A stretch of 64,000 nt of DNA from Rapana venosa (lineage: Eukaryota; Mollusca; Gastropoda; Neogastropoda; Muricidae), in assembly GCA_028751875.1 (NCBI GenBank), contig CM054134.1, positions 73,431,784 to 73,495,783 of the forward strand, in the 5' to 3' direction. The notes beneath the pieces were generated by a model. The model made no database searches, was not told where the DNA came from, and saw only the letters and a list, made by a program, of their open reading frames with translations. Shown in pieces: positions 22,153-32,874 of the stretch. Position 1 is the first letter of the stretch. Every line of letters begins with the position of its first letter. The position numbers and the translations under genes were made by a program.

Positions 22153-22998
22153 TGCTGCCTCATCTTCTGTGACGTTCCCCGTCCTGCTGTTCCCACGCCG
22201 CTCATTCCAATCTCCCCGCCACAACCATACCCAGATTTTGTTGTCTCATCCTCAGGGTCGGAAGTCCACAGGGAGCCCATCACTATCAGGCCGCCGTGGG
22301 GCCACCAGCCAGAGGGGCCCTGCACTGCTGCTGGGTCACTTTGGTGGTGTTCAGTGGTGCCTGTTCTGAGCTAACATACGCAGGACACCACCTACTAAGC
22401 CCCCTACTAATGACAGTATTAGCTCAGTCGTGGAGCCAGACTGAGTGAGTTGCCCACCCGAGGTGGCAACCACCATAACGTCCCTCCAACGACCGTCCCC
22501 CGCAAACCTCCAACCCCAAAGCCTTTGACACAAACTCACCACAGGCACAGAAGCGTATGGGCAAACCGAATCTGAGGTCACCATGAGACCAGAGCAACTG
22601 GGACCACTGAATCAGAGGCAATTTTTTTTATATTGCATGATGATCAATGACAATGAGGATGACGTAATGATGCTGCTGTGGAAGTGCATATGCTTTGAGA
22701 CTACTTGACAGGGTTGTACTCTACGCTTACTATCATAATATATCCCGGGGTTAACCGGGCCTGAGAGATACAGACACCTGCAGTGTTGGTCAGGTAATTT
22801 GAGCAACACTCTCAAACTCGCATCCGTTAAGTGGATGAAGCTCGACTGTGTGGTCCCAGTCTACCCACTGAGCCCACAGCACACTCACTCTGGGTAGGAG
22901 CCGGCTGGAGTCCGAAAAATCCTATGACTTATGGGAATTGAACCCGCGACCTTCCAGTCCGTAACCCAAGGCGCTAACCACTGCACCATGGCGGCTGG
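22153..22998 (-). mobile_element. Long tRNA-headed element, family C, about 845 bp
   Basis: On the minus strand it starts with a tRNA-like head (A box in CCATGGTGCAGTGGTTAGCG, B box in CGGGTTCAATTCCC), continues through AGAGTGAGTGTGCTGTGGGC and a long unique body, and ends GATGAGGCAGCAAAAAAAAA. Other partial copies are at 26014-26650 (head and middle), 57803-57990 (head), 47275-47520 and 38015-38062 (tail). The shared parts cover the whole length, so it behaves as one element and not a chance junction. No RT frame is present, so it would be non-autonomous. Confidence 0.75.
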
Positions 22999-22999
22999 T

Positions 23000-24280
23000 T
23001 GTATAATAATTTTTTGTAAATGTCAACATTAATAATAAAACAAGTTAATAAATAACTAGCTAGTATTGACAGGTTTGTGTAGTTTCTGTATAACAAGTTT
23101 TCAGGCAGTGTGATAGGAAAGAATTGTCATAGTTGTGTTAAAATGTTGTGGGAGTGAGAAAAAGTTACACTTGCACTCCTGTTCCTTTTCTTGCTGATGT
23201 CCACATAATTCTAAAAAAAGAAAAAGAAAAGCTGAATAATAGGTTTGGGCACCTGGGAAGGTGTCAGAAATTTGAGGTTTGTTTCTATCGGCATACAGCA
23301 AAATATTCTACTGTATCAAGTGAATGTTTGATTTTTGTTATGTAAAATTATGTCTGGAGAGAGAATGTATGAATGCACAGATGGGGATATGTTAGGTACA
23401 GGTGATAATAATTATCTCATGAATGACCTTTATGGAATGTGTACACTGCAACATTCCAAATCTTACCTTAGATTTTACTTGCTCATGCATCATTTGATGC
23501 ATGAACTTAAGTTTTTAGTTGCTTTGACTGTGTTTGGTATATGAGGCTGCTAGTGCTTTCCATCATGCACGGTCTTCAGCCAGTGGAAAACCAAATATGG
23601 CTACCATTGTAGCACTTAGAAAGAAATGGAAAAAGAAACCCATACAATCAGAAAATTTCTCCCAAGGATTAGGTAAGTTGATTTCTTGTGAATTTACATG
23701 CTTAAATTAGGGTTGCTCACAGGAATCAAAAACCAGTCAAATTCTATTACATTTCCTCTTCATTTGTAGCCTTCTCCTATATCCATATTAAAATATTCTC
23801 CTCTCTTGTTTCAGATTTATTGATTCTCATCCTTTTAAAGTAATTCCCATAGAAATCATGTTTATTTTATGGAATAAGTGGTGTTTGATATATTATTGTT
23901 TAAAATGGCTTTAAAAAAGCTAATGAGCATGGTTTGTACTTTGAAAATTCAACTTGCTGTCCCCTTTAATTTAAATGTGGATACTTTCAAGGCTCCTTTA
24001 TTAAAGTTGGTTTGGATATTTTGTTACAAACTTGATATATTGCATCTGAGACCGACTTGACTACAATCAATATAGGCAATGTGATTTGACTGCAAGTTTG
24101 TTTTTTTCCATAAGTGTGCATGTAAATGTCTGTTAAACTCCTGCAGGATGTCACGCTTATGCTCAATCAAATTTCTGTACTTGGTTTTTGTTTGTTTGGT
24201 CACTTGTTTTAATGGATAAATAAAACCTTTAAAATGCCAAGAACAATTTCAGTATAGATACCAACCACACCTTACACATG
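23000..24280. other. Non-coding stretch, no gene seen
   Basis: AT-rich sequence with only short open frames. No repeat family from elsewhere in the window was recognised here. Confidence 0.45.
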
Positions 24281-24346
24281 ATTGTCCGAAAAAACTCAAG
24301 GGATCCTTGATCATGCTGCTGTTCCATCATGTGAAAAGACTTGGTA

Positions 24347-24435
24347 TTGCTGTATCCAAATGCAGTTTTTGTTCATTGTTGTATCTAAATGCAGTTTTGG
24401 TCATTGTTGTATCTACATGCAGTTTTGGTCAGATG
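24347..24435. repeat. 30-bp tandem repeat, three units
   Basis: Unit contains TTGTATCTAAATGCAGTTTT with small changes between copies. It is followed by unremarkable sequence and then a 21-G run at 24693-24713. Confidence 0.9.
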
Positions 24436-25013
24436 CTGTTTGGAAGGGGATAACTGAGAAAGAACTTACAGCAATATGTTTAGCTTTGTGGGTGTCCTTC
24501 CTTCGCTCTGAGCATGAGATATTTATTTGTTTTTTTCATCAGCGCCAGTTTGTGGGAAAATGCAGCGTGTGTCTGGTTGTCGGTTTGTGTTTTTATTTGA
24601 CCTGAAAAAAGGTTTGTGTTTTGTCGTGTCATGGTGCTTACAAGTAAAGGTCATGTCTTAAATGCAATGATTTGTTGTGTTTAGTGATGGTTGGGGGGGG
24701 GGGGGGGGGGGGGTGTTGGCTTTTTTTCACTGGACTGTCATTCTCTCTGTCTCTGTCTCTCTCACACACACAATTGCATTGCAAAAGACAACAATATGCA
24801 TGCAGATATGCACATGCAAGCAAATACACATGTTTCTCCTTCACTGAAAAGGGCTATGATACTGCACCAGCATTCAAAGTCTTCATGTTGACCAGTAAAT
24901 GTATAGCATGCAGACTGCATGATCATTGCTGACACATCGTCACATATACCACTGGCCATAAATGGCTTACTCTTCAATGAAAGATCTTTTTTACTCTATG
25001 TAAAAGGTAATAG

Positions 25014-25200
25014 TGAATGGGACAGCTCAGTGGTCAGGGCACTCACTCTCCCCCAGCTAATGTGAAGCAGCTTTGAGTGTGAACACTTCATGGATGGGTG
25101 ACCGTTTATGCACCTTGGCTTCAGTACAGTACCCCAGTTCACTTAGCTGTAAATGGATAAGTTAACGGTAAAGGTGTCCCATAACCTATGTGGTCGTTAT
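25014..25200 (+). mobile_element. tRNA/5S-like chimeric SINE (family S), internally deleted
   Basis: Head GGGACAGCTCAGTGGTCAGG, then AAGCAGCTTTGAGTGTGAAC, then the 5S-like ATGGATGGGTGACCG, then the family 3' end GGTAAAGGTGTCCCATAACC. The body between is shortened relative to 25421-25676. Confidence 0.75.
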
Positions 25201-25207
25201 TTGTTAT

Positions 25208-25420
25208 TTATTCTTTTATATCGAGGATAATGGAATAAGCACTATGTGCTTTTTTACATTCAGTCCCTGTGTGTATGCGGTTTTGTAAATTCTGTCATCT
25301 GTTCCCACCGGCACACAATGGCCTACTCTTACGAAAAGCGGAACAGGATTTAAGTGTGCGCAAGATGTTCTGCGTGCGTTCTCACACGGGACCTCGGTTT
25401 ACAGTCTCATCCGAAGGACT
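25208..25420 (-). mobile_element. SINE family A, interrupted copy
   Basis: Tail A and body in reverse orientation, stopping abruptly at TCATCCGAAGGACT where the family S element begins. Confidence 0.88.
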
Positions 25421-25676
25421 AAGGGAGTGAGGCATCAGAGACCTAAACTTCTCAAGGGGCCAGCATATTGAGGGCGGTACCCATCTCCTCTCCATCGCTG
25501 TGCTTTACCTTCCCTGACCCTAGAGAGGCAGGTACCCATTATTTTACAGCTGGGTGAACTGTACTTAAGCTAGGGCGCGTAAACGGTCACCCATCCAAGT
25601 GGTAACACGTTCGATGCTCCTTAACCTTAGCTGGGGGTAAGCGAGTGCTCTGACCACTGAGCTATCCCATCCTGCC
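25421..25676 (-). mobile_element. tRNA/5S-like chimeric SINE (family S), best copy
   Basis: Minus strand reads a tRNA-like 5' half, GGGATAGCTCAGTGGTCAGA, then a stretch resembling the 3' half of 5S rRNA (GTTAAGGAGCATCGAACG, then GTTACCACTTGGATGGGTGA, then CCG), then a unique body with GGTAAAGCACAGCGATGGAG. The 5S match includes the segment equivalent to the 5S internal-promoter box C. Which RNA polymerase III promoter is used is inference. Confidence 0.78.
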
Positions 25677-25687
25677 CTCATTACGGA

Positions 25688-25825
25688 CAGGAAAGATAAA
25701 GCAGGATGGAGAGGAGATGAGCGCCACTCTCAAGATTCTGGCTCCTACAAAGGCTGAGGTCTCTGACACCTGACTCCCCAGTGACCGTATAGGTTATAGA
25801 AACCCCTTTACCCTTACCATTTCAA
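25688..25825 (+). mobile_element. Family S 3' part, inverted relative to its neighbour
   Basis: Contains GATGGAGAGGAGATG and AGGTCTCTGACACCTGACTC in the sense orientation, so the two family S pieces lie head to head around 25680. Its 3' end matches, in inverted order, the end of the copy at 25014-25200. Confidence 0.75.
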
Positions 25826-26013
25826 GACAGTATGCATACATGTTCACACAGGAAACCTGTTAATAGTCTCGTGTGAAGAACTTGAGGGGCAATGGAGTCA
25901 AATCTTCTGCTAACTCCATGGAAAAAATCTCAGACAGATGGCTTAGCAGCAGCTTGAGCTCATGTCCTCTGCTGGAATGCATGTTTGCAAGTATGTATGT
26001 GTGCACGCGACCA

Positions 26014-26650
26014 GCCACCGTGGTGCAGTGGTTAGCGCCTTGGATTTTGGACTGGAAGTTTGCGGGTTCAAATCCCATTAGAATCATTGGGTTTTTTGGA
26101 CTCAAGCCAGCTCCTTTTATTTATTTTTTTATTTCGAGGATAACGGAATAAGCACTCATGTGCTTTTTTTCATCCAGTCCCTGTGTGTATGCAGTTTTGT
26201 AAATTTTGTCATCCGTTCCCACCGGCACACAATGGCCTACTCTTCCGAAAAGCGGAACGGGGTTTAATGTGTGCGCAAGATATTCTGCTTAACAGCAAGA
26301 TTAACTATTATTATCCTACCCAGAGTGAGTGTGGTGTGGGCTCATTGAGAAGACTGTGACCACACAGTCGAGCTTCATCCACTTTACAAATGCGAGTTTG
26401 AAATACTGCAAGTGTCTGTATCTCTCAGGCCTGGTTGACGCCAGGATATATTATGATAGTAAGCCTAGAGTACAACCCTGTCAAGCAGTCTCAAAGCACA
26501 TCCACCTCCCCAGTAGCAGTATCACGTTATCCTCATTGTCACTGATCATCATGCAGGTGTTTTTTTTAATGCCTCTGAATGGGTGGTCCTAGATGCTCTG
26601 GTCTCATGGTGACCTCACTAATTATAGTCCCAGTGGAGAGATATCAATCT
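26014..26650 (+). mobile_element. Family C element split by a SINE-A insertion
   Basis: Head (CCGTGGTGCAGTGGTTAGCG; GCGGGTTCAAATCCC) at 26014-26112 and body (CTACCCAGAGTGAGTG; GTCGAGCTTCATCCACTTTA; GGTCTCATGGTGACCTCA) from about 26305 onward. The uninterrupted junction is visible at 57890-57910, where the same two parts are contiguous. Confidence 0.8.
26115..26290 (-). mobile_element. SINE family A nested in family C
   Basis: Tail A in reverse orientation (ATTTCGAGGATAACGGAATA), truncated at its head near GCGCAAGATATTCTGC. It lies between the two halves of the family C copy. Confidence 0.85.
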
Positions 26651-27488
26651 AGGGACTGTGGTTGCAAGTCATTTAAATATAAATAATATATATAAATTCC
26701 ATACATTATTATTATTATTTCACTTTGGTGTCATGGGCCAACTAAAAATAGTGCAATTCTTTAAGCAACAGAGCTATGCCAGCATAATGATGCTGTGCAG
26801 CCCTATTGTAACATACAGAGAGTTGTGAGCTCTCCTGTGACAAGTTATCACCTTCAGCGCTGGTGTCCCATGATGCATTGCTCCTGATGACTGTTCACTC
26901 ACAAAGCAGTAGTAAAGTACAGGTACTGCAGTAGGTACTGGCAGATACTCTTCACTACTTACCAGACAACAACAGCAGCAGCGACAACAGCAGCAGCTGT
27001 AACCACACCCTTCACTTGACCATGGCCGATACAAGCCCAGGTCTACAAGCGGAATGAAACTACCCCTGGACAACTTTGACCTGAGGCTACAGGTAACTAT
27101 TGCTATTGTTTATTTATGCAGATTTGCTTAGTATTCTGGATTGTTTTTACATGTCTAGGATAAAAAACATTTCGAAAGCAAGACTAATCCATTTGTTTGT
27201 TTGTTTTGTTTTGTTACGGATTCCAAAAAGAACTTGACTAGATTATCAAGGTGGGGCCAGATTTCCTGCCCTCCTTATGCTGTGACTCGATTTTTACTTT
27301 TAAAACTCTTTTAAAACTGCATTGTAATTTTTAGGAAGTGTCTTGAGCAAGCTGAATATGGTTGACCCCATACCTTTTCAGGCTGTAGTGAACATTTGTA
27401 AAAAGAATAATGAAAGGTTTAAGGTGTTCTGAAGTTGCATTCCATTATGCAGTTCTCTTTCCAACAACTTTCGAATTAACTAGAGGTG

Positions 27489-27745
27489 ATGATCTGCACG
27501 CCGAGTGCTTCATTTAAAAAGATGGTCAGGCCTAGTAATAGCATTCAGTGTGTGCCTACTGTCCAAGGAGGAAGAAGAAGAGGCAGACCAAGGAAGAGCT
27601 GGGAGGATAACATCAGCGAATGGACAGGCCTAGAACTCAACAAAACCCTGAGAAAGGCAGAACAGAGAGAGGAATGGAGGGAACTGGTTGTTGAGACTTT
27701 GAGGGTGCCCCCACGGTCGTCAGACTACGGGACAGATAGATAGTG
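27489..27745 (+). pseudogene. Non-LTR retrotransposon RT C-terminal tail
   Basis: The frame ends with GGRRRGRPRKSWEDNISEWT, then LRKAEQREEWRELV, then DYGTDR and a stop. The G-R-P-x-K-x-W motif followed by a Trp-rich region is characteristic of the extreme C-terminus of RTE-like endonuclease/RT polyproteins. Everything upstream is missing. Confidence 0.75.
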
Positions 27746-27759
27746 TGCCTACATGATTT

Positions 27760-28103
27760 TCCCGCGCATCAGTTCCAAAATTCAGGCCCCTCGTTACCAC
27801 GTGACAATACCTTGGTCCAGATATTCCTGTATCCCTGCATTCCGAACATACCATACCGTTCGTGTTTCCGTAACCCATCGAAGGCTGACACGAATTACAG
27901 GGTTTTAACGCGTATGCTTCAGCTTCTGCATGTGTACATACAGGAAGATAATTAGGGCACTGGCAGGTCTTCACTTGAAGTCGACCAGGAAATGGTAGAA
28001 ATCCCCACCCTTAATTCACCAGACGCCGCCTAGATTCAAACCCACAACTTCATGGACCATGGGAATGAAGTCGAACGGTCTTAACCACTTGGCTATAATA
28101 GCA
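27760..28103 (-). mobile_element. SINE family B
   Basis: On the minus strand the head reads TATAGCCAAGTGGTTAAGAC (A box), then GTGGGTTTGAATC (B box), like a long-variable-arm tRNA. The body contains AATTCACC, TTGAAGTCGACC and GGGCACTGGCAGG as seen on the + strand. Its tail has decayed. Confidence 0.82.
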
Positions 28104-28389
28104 TCATTCACCAGCGTAAGTCGGGAAGACCACGTCATATTGGAGATTCAAATAGGCACAGATCGTTGCCATCTGATAATGGTGTCAGGGCCCTAACCAC
28201 TATCTTACTCATGTCAATGGGATCTTTTTGTTTTTCTTTTTGCTGTTGGGCCAGCTTGTATTCATTGTTTTATGTCATGATCAGTCAGCCATTGATGGGA
28301 AAACTCGAGCAACAAAGTGAGCCGTTCTTGGAGTAGCCTACTTAAATGCTCGGTTGTGTTTCGTATTGTTATATTAATAACCTTTCAAG

Positions 28390-28733
28390 CTTTGAGAAAT
28401 ACAAACGCGCGCACGAGACGGTTTTTGCCCACCTTTAAAGTAGCCGCATTCCGACGTGGGGAATGCGTGCTGGGAATGTTGTGTTTGGGTAACCCACAGA
28501 ACGTTGACATGAATAATCGGATCTTTAACGTGCATATCAAGATATTTGGCATGCATAGGCTATGTACACGATGGGAATTATGGCTTTGGCTGGTCTGTAC
28601 TTGAAGTTGACCTGGGAGATTGTAAAAATACCCGTTCTTAAATCACCAGAGGCAACCGAGATTCGAATCCACAACTTCATGGACTGTGGGATTGAAGTCG
28701 AACGGTCTTAACCACTTGGCTATAGCGTCCCTA
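28390..28733 (-). mobile_element. SINE family B with tail B
   Basis: Head at the right end (GTCGAACGGTCTTAACCACT on the + strand, with GATTCGAATCC), and tail B at the left (GGTTTTTGCCCACC; AGTAGCCGCATTCCGACG). Confidence 0.85.
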
Positions 28734-28776
28734 TCACACGGGGATATGTTTTTCGGGACAGATCAGAGAAAAATTC

Positions 28777-29285
28777 GCACGTTTTTTCGTTCCTCGGCTT
28801 ATGCTCCAAAGTTCACCAATGCCGATATTTTTATGTAGGCCTATACGACCGTTTAACCCCCAGTTAAGTTGCCGCATACCGACGTCTAAACACACCTGTG
28901 TGCATGCATTTTTAAAAATTGTCATCCGCTCATACAAGCACGAAATACCCTTCCAAAAGCGGAACGGGTTTTAACGTGTGCTTAAGATGTTCCGTGCGCG
29001 TTTGTACTCGGGGCCTCAGTTTATAGTTTCATCCGAAAGACTTTCGGGGAGTGGAGTTGGTATTGATAATTCCAGGGGGAATCCTCTCAAACACGAAATG
29101 GCCTACTCTTCCAAAAGCGGAATGGGTTTTAGCGTGTGCGTAAAATGTTCCGTGTGCGTTCGTACTAGGGACCTCAGTTTATAGTCTCATCCAAAAGACT
29201 TGGGGGGGGGGGGGGGGGGGGGGAGGGGGGACTTGTATTGAAAAATCCTCTCGAACGGGTGTCTCAGAGGTGGTTCGAACCCGCT
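28777..29285 (-). mobile_element. Tail B joined to SINE-A bodies, partly tandem
   Basis: 28777-28900 carries tail B. 28911-29090 continues as SINE-A body (AAAAGCGGAACGGGTTTTAA). A second SINE-A body starts at about 29091 (GAAATGGCCTACTCTTCC) and ends at a decayed head GGTTCGAACCCG near 29280, interrupted by a 22-G run at 29202-29223. Confidence 0.7.
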
Positions 29286-29616
29286 ACAGAATGTAAGATG
29301 ACACAAAACAACCTCGCGTGATACTCCTTCCTCCCCTCTCCTGCCAACATAGGCCTACATGTATGATGGCTGCAGAAAATGATGATGCAAGTGAAATGCT
29401 GTGTACTCATATCAATGTTCAGTGCCTTGCGGAAACTGACGGGCATTTTTCTTCTTTTTTAGATCAAATTTTCAGTTTTTCCATTGTGCAACTACGAGTT
29501 GATATAATCACATTTTGAAGGCTAAACTGACGGGCATAAGTAGTAACCTTGTCAATGCATTTGGTGGAACACCTGAGTAGGTTTCATGGCCCATGGGCAT
29601 ATTTTCAACAATAAAA

Positions 29617-29642
29617 GTGTGTGTGTGTGTGTGTGTGTTGTG

Positions 29643-29685
<43 letters not shown>

Positions 29686-29703
29686 GTGTGTGTGTGTGTG
29701 TGT
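29617..29703. repeat. (GT)n microsatellite
   Basis: Nearly pure GT run with a few TTG interruptions. Confidence 0.97.
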
Positions 29704-29704
29704 T

Positions 29705-29875
29705 CCGTTCCTCGGCCAGAGCTCGGAGGTTAAACAATGGTGAGATTTTGCGTATGCGACCGTTTTTGCCCACCATGAAGGTAGCCGCATTCCGACTTCG
29801 GGGATGTAACCTATGTTCGTGTTTCCGTAACACCCGAACGCTGACATGAATCACGGGATCTTAAACGTGTGCATT
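29705..29875 (-). mobile_element. SINE family B, tail half with tail B
   Basis: GTTCCTCGGCCAGAGCTC, then GGTAGCCGCATTCCGACTTC, then GGGATCTTAAACGTG. The head half is missing. Confidence 0.82.
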
Positions 29876-29879
29876 GTCA

Positions 29880-30790
29880 TGTGCACAGGTGTTGAATTGC
29901 GCACAGGTGTGGAGATGTGGTTATATTTGTTTTTGTGAAAAGTGGCCAAGCTTTATTATTGTTACTACAAGTATATTTTTTCTAAGTGAAGGTTGGAACC
30001 TTTCTCCTAATTATGCAGTAGGGCCGCAATTGTGATTGTAACTCACTGGATAGGATGGCTGGTATCCTCTCATCACTACTTGGTAGTGGTTGGCTAGAAG
30101 AGATAAACAGTTCTCACCAAAGTTAACATTGTAAAGACAAAACAAAACTTCATCACTGCTGCCTTTGGCCAGGGCAGGTCGGGGATCTGAGGATTGAATT
30201 TTCCCATTCAGCCAGGCTGTTGGGATGGATAGGTAATAAGTTATAACTTTGTACTGAAACTTGAACTTGTCAAGTTAGACTTATGATGGAAACTAAAGAA
30301 AAAGTGAAAAAGAAAGTAAAGAAAACCAAAAGAAAAATAGATAAAAAGGGAAATAGTAAAAGAAGGTAAAAACTATGGATGGAAATAAGAGATGATTGTG
30401 AAGGAAAGTGAAAAAAACAAAACGATAGGGTGACCTTCCAACACCTGAATGAAGGAAGAAACATTCATCGGAAATACTGGGTGAGTACCAAAATGGAATA
30501 TAAAATTTGTTTCTTTTACTACATAGTCCTGTTGTCTTGTCACAGGATTACGGGCCATTTCACTTCAAGGTGAATACTTAACGTGAATAATCTTCCACCC
30601 AGAAGTATTTTGGAGAATCTTGCATTGTCCAATAGCAGAGGATGACCCATTCAGATAGAAACAGGAATTGTGGAACATTGAACAGATTTGTTTATGAATG
30701 TAAATAAGTGTTGTGGTGATCACGCCTCAAAAGGATAAGGGAGGCTGATATAAACGTAAGACAGATTCCTTTATGCATTTATGGCTGGAT
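29880..30790. other. Non-coding stretch, no gene seen
   Basis: Contains A-rich sequence at 30290-30430 and short frames only. No family recognised. Confidence 0.45.
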
Positions 30791-30814
30791 TATTCAACAA
30801 TTTATTTTATTATT

Positions 30815-31156
30815 TCTTATTCTTTTATATCGAGGATAGTGGAATAAGCACTTATGTGCTTTTTTACATCCTGTCCCCGTGTGTATGCGGTTTTGTAAAT
30901 TGTCATCTGTTCCCACCGGCACACAATGGCCTACTCTTACGAAAAGCAGAACAGGATTTTAACGTGTGTGCAAGATGTTCTGCGTGCGTTCGCACACGGG
31001 GCCTCGGTTTATAGTCTCATCCGAAGGACTTTTGGGGAGAGTGGAGTCTGCACTGATGTTAACTCCAGGGGAAAATATCCCCTTGAACGGGAATCGAACC
31101 CGGGTTGTCAGATTGCGAGCGTAATGTTCTAACCGCTAGGCTATCCCGTCCCGTCA
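30815..31156 (-). mobile_element. SINE family A, full length with candidate target-site duplication
   Basis: Complete tail A-body-head in reverse. The minus-strand head has A box GATAGCCTAGCGGTTAGAAC and B box CCGGGTTCGATTCC's reverse complement visible as GGGAATCGAACCCGG on the + strand. TCAACAAT occurs at 30794-30801 and again at 31154-31161, a plausible 8-bp target-site duplication. It is the best copy for building a family consensus. Confidence 0.93.
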
Positions 31157-31159
31157 ACA

Positions 31160-32690
31160 ATGATGAAATTATCCACCTATCTTTGAATAAAATGACTTGT
31201 ACTTTTACCTATGAAATTAATCGGCCATAATTATTGTAAGTAGGCCTAAATCCCTTTGTAGAGGGAGAGGGAACTTGACGTTGTGTGGCCACTGGTTGAG
31301 TGGAGAGATAGCGGCAGTGTGCTGGAGGCTGCTGCAGTGTAAAATGGCGTGTGACTGGCAGCATGACAGTGGTGACCCCGACTTGAGATTTTTTGTTTCC
31401 CTCCCTAAGAAAATTGAAAACATTTTTTGTTTTTCCTTCCTCCCTGTTAAGATTTTGATTTGAATACAAAAATTAGAGTGAAACAAATGCATGATTGCAA
31501 ACACTTCATACACGCTCACATGCACACACATACCCGACACACTTGTCCACAAGTACACGGACATGTACACACGCAAGCATGCACATAAAGCTCCTGCACG
31601 AGCATATACATGTACGTACCCGCGCGTGCACACACCGAATGGGAGTAAAACCGAGATGTGATTTTTTTTTTTTTAACCAGTAGAATTCACAGTGCTGATC
31701 GCCAATTAGAATTAATTGCTAACCAGAACCGAAAACGTTATGCTCACAGGAACCCATCAGAAAGACGACATGCCGGCCACTTTGTGTACTAGGCCTACAG
31801 ACCAACCTTGATACTTGACTTTGACTGGCGGCTAACTTGGCAGCAGAAGATCACACGAACAGAGGCCAGAGTACGACTTCTCCTCATGAGAAAAAAACTA
31901 CTTGTGGCTGATGATGCTACTGTACAGCCACTGCAGTGGTAGCGTGTGACTTCAGCGAAAATCTCATTGTGAGTATGGTCACATTTTTGCAGACACTTGT
32001 GTATTTGGTAGGCTATAGTTATTTGAATGTCTGGATGAGTTCAGTTGAGTAGGCATGGATGCTGGCAGGCAGGCACTGGCACCCACCCACTCAGCAATAC
32101 GCGCGCATATGCCCGCATAGGCGCACATGCACGCACACAGACACACCACTGTTTTGCACAAACATAATAGCCTAGGCTATGCCTGTGCTAGACTACTGGT
32201 AGGCCCTACAGAATAGAGGTAGGCCTAGGACCTAGCCCAGGGAGGGAGATTCTGGAGGCACAACTGTTCCATGAAATTTCATCACAAAATGTCAATACCT
32301 GTTGACGTAAAAGAGCTGGGTGGAAGGAAGGAAGCCTGGACAAATGGCAGTCTTTGACACACTATGAATGTGGCCTAATTGAAGACGCCTACAACAGTAG
32401 TGTGTGGGCACAACAGTCACTGATACAGCATTGTTTTATGTAGTGCAACGTTTGAACTCTTTGAATCAGATCATACTGAAAGGATTGTTGTGTTTCTGCT
32501 GCATTTTCTGGTCTATTAATATTATCTGCTTCTGATAGCTGCCCGGACGTCAGTTCGATTGTAAAAAACACAAGATCGCCATTATTTTCAACATGGCTGA
32601 ATCCCCTGATGCTGTAGGCCTAGGCCCTAGCTTGGCCTAGTGCAGTCAATGTTCATGACTTGCCACTTTTTGCTGATTTTTCACATTCTT
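31160..32690. other. Non-coding stretch, no gene seen
   Basis: Short frames only. CA-rich at 31495-31640 and 32100-32150. AGGCCTA-type motifs recur at 31785-31800, 32165-32230 and 32615-32640. No exon could be built. Confidence 0.45.
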
Positions 32691-32699
32691 TGACTAGAG

Positions 32700-32870
32700 C
32701 AACGAGGTTCACCAATGGTGAGATTTTTGTGGACATGAACGTTTGCGAACCATTAAGGTAGCTGCATTCTGACTTCATGGAGGATGTCTAAACACCTGTG
32801 CATGTTTTCATTTTTTTAAATTGTCTTCCACTCCTACCAGTACACAGGAGTCTTCTCTTCCAAATGTGGA
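32700..32870 (-). repeat. Tail B fragment joined to SINE-A body fragment
   Basis: AGGTTCACCAATGGTGAGAT and AGGTAGCTGCATTCTGACTT (tail B) are followed by TAAATTGTCTTCCACTCCTA, which matches the SINE-A body region, as at 28777-29090. Confidence 0.7.
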
Positions 32871-32874
32871 ACGA

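Noticed and set aside
31085..31150. tRNA gene
   Set aside because: A and B box-like sequences are SINE heads: no clean cloverleaf was evident, and the same sequence continues into a dispersed SINE body.
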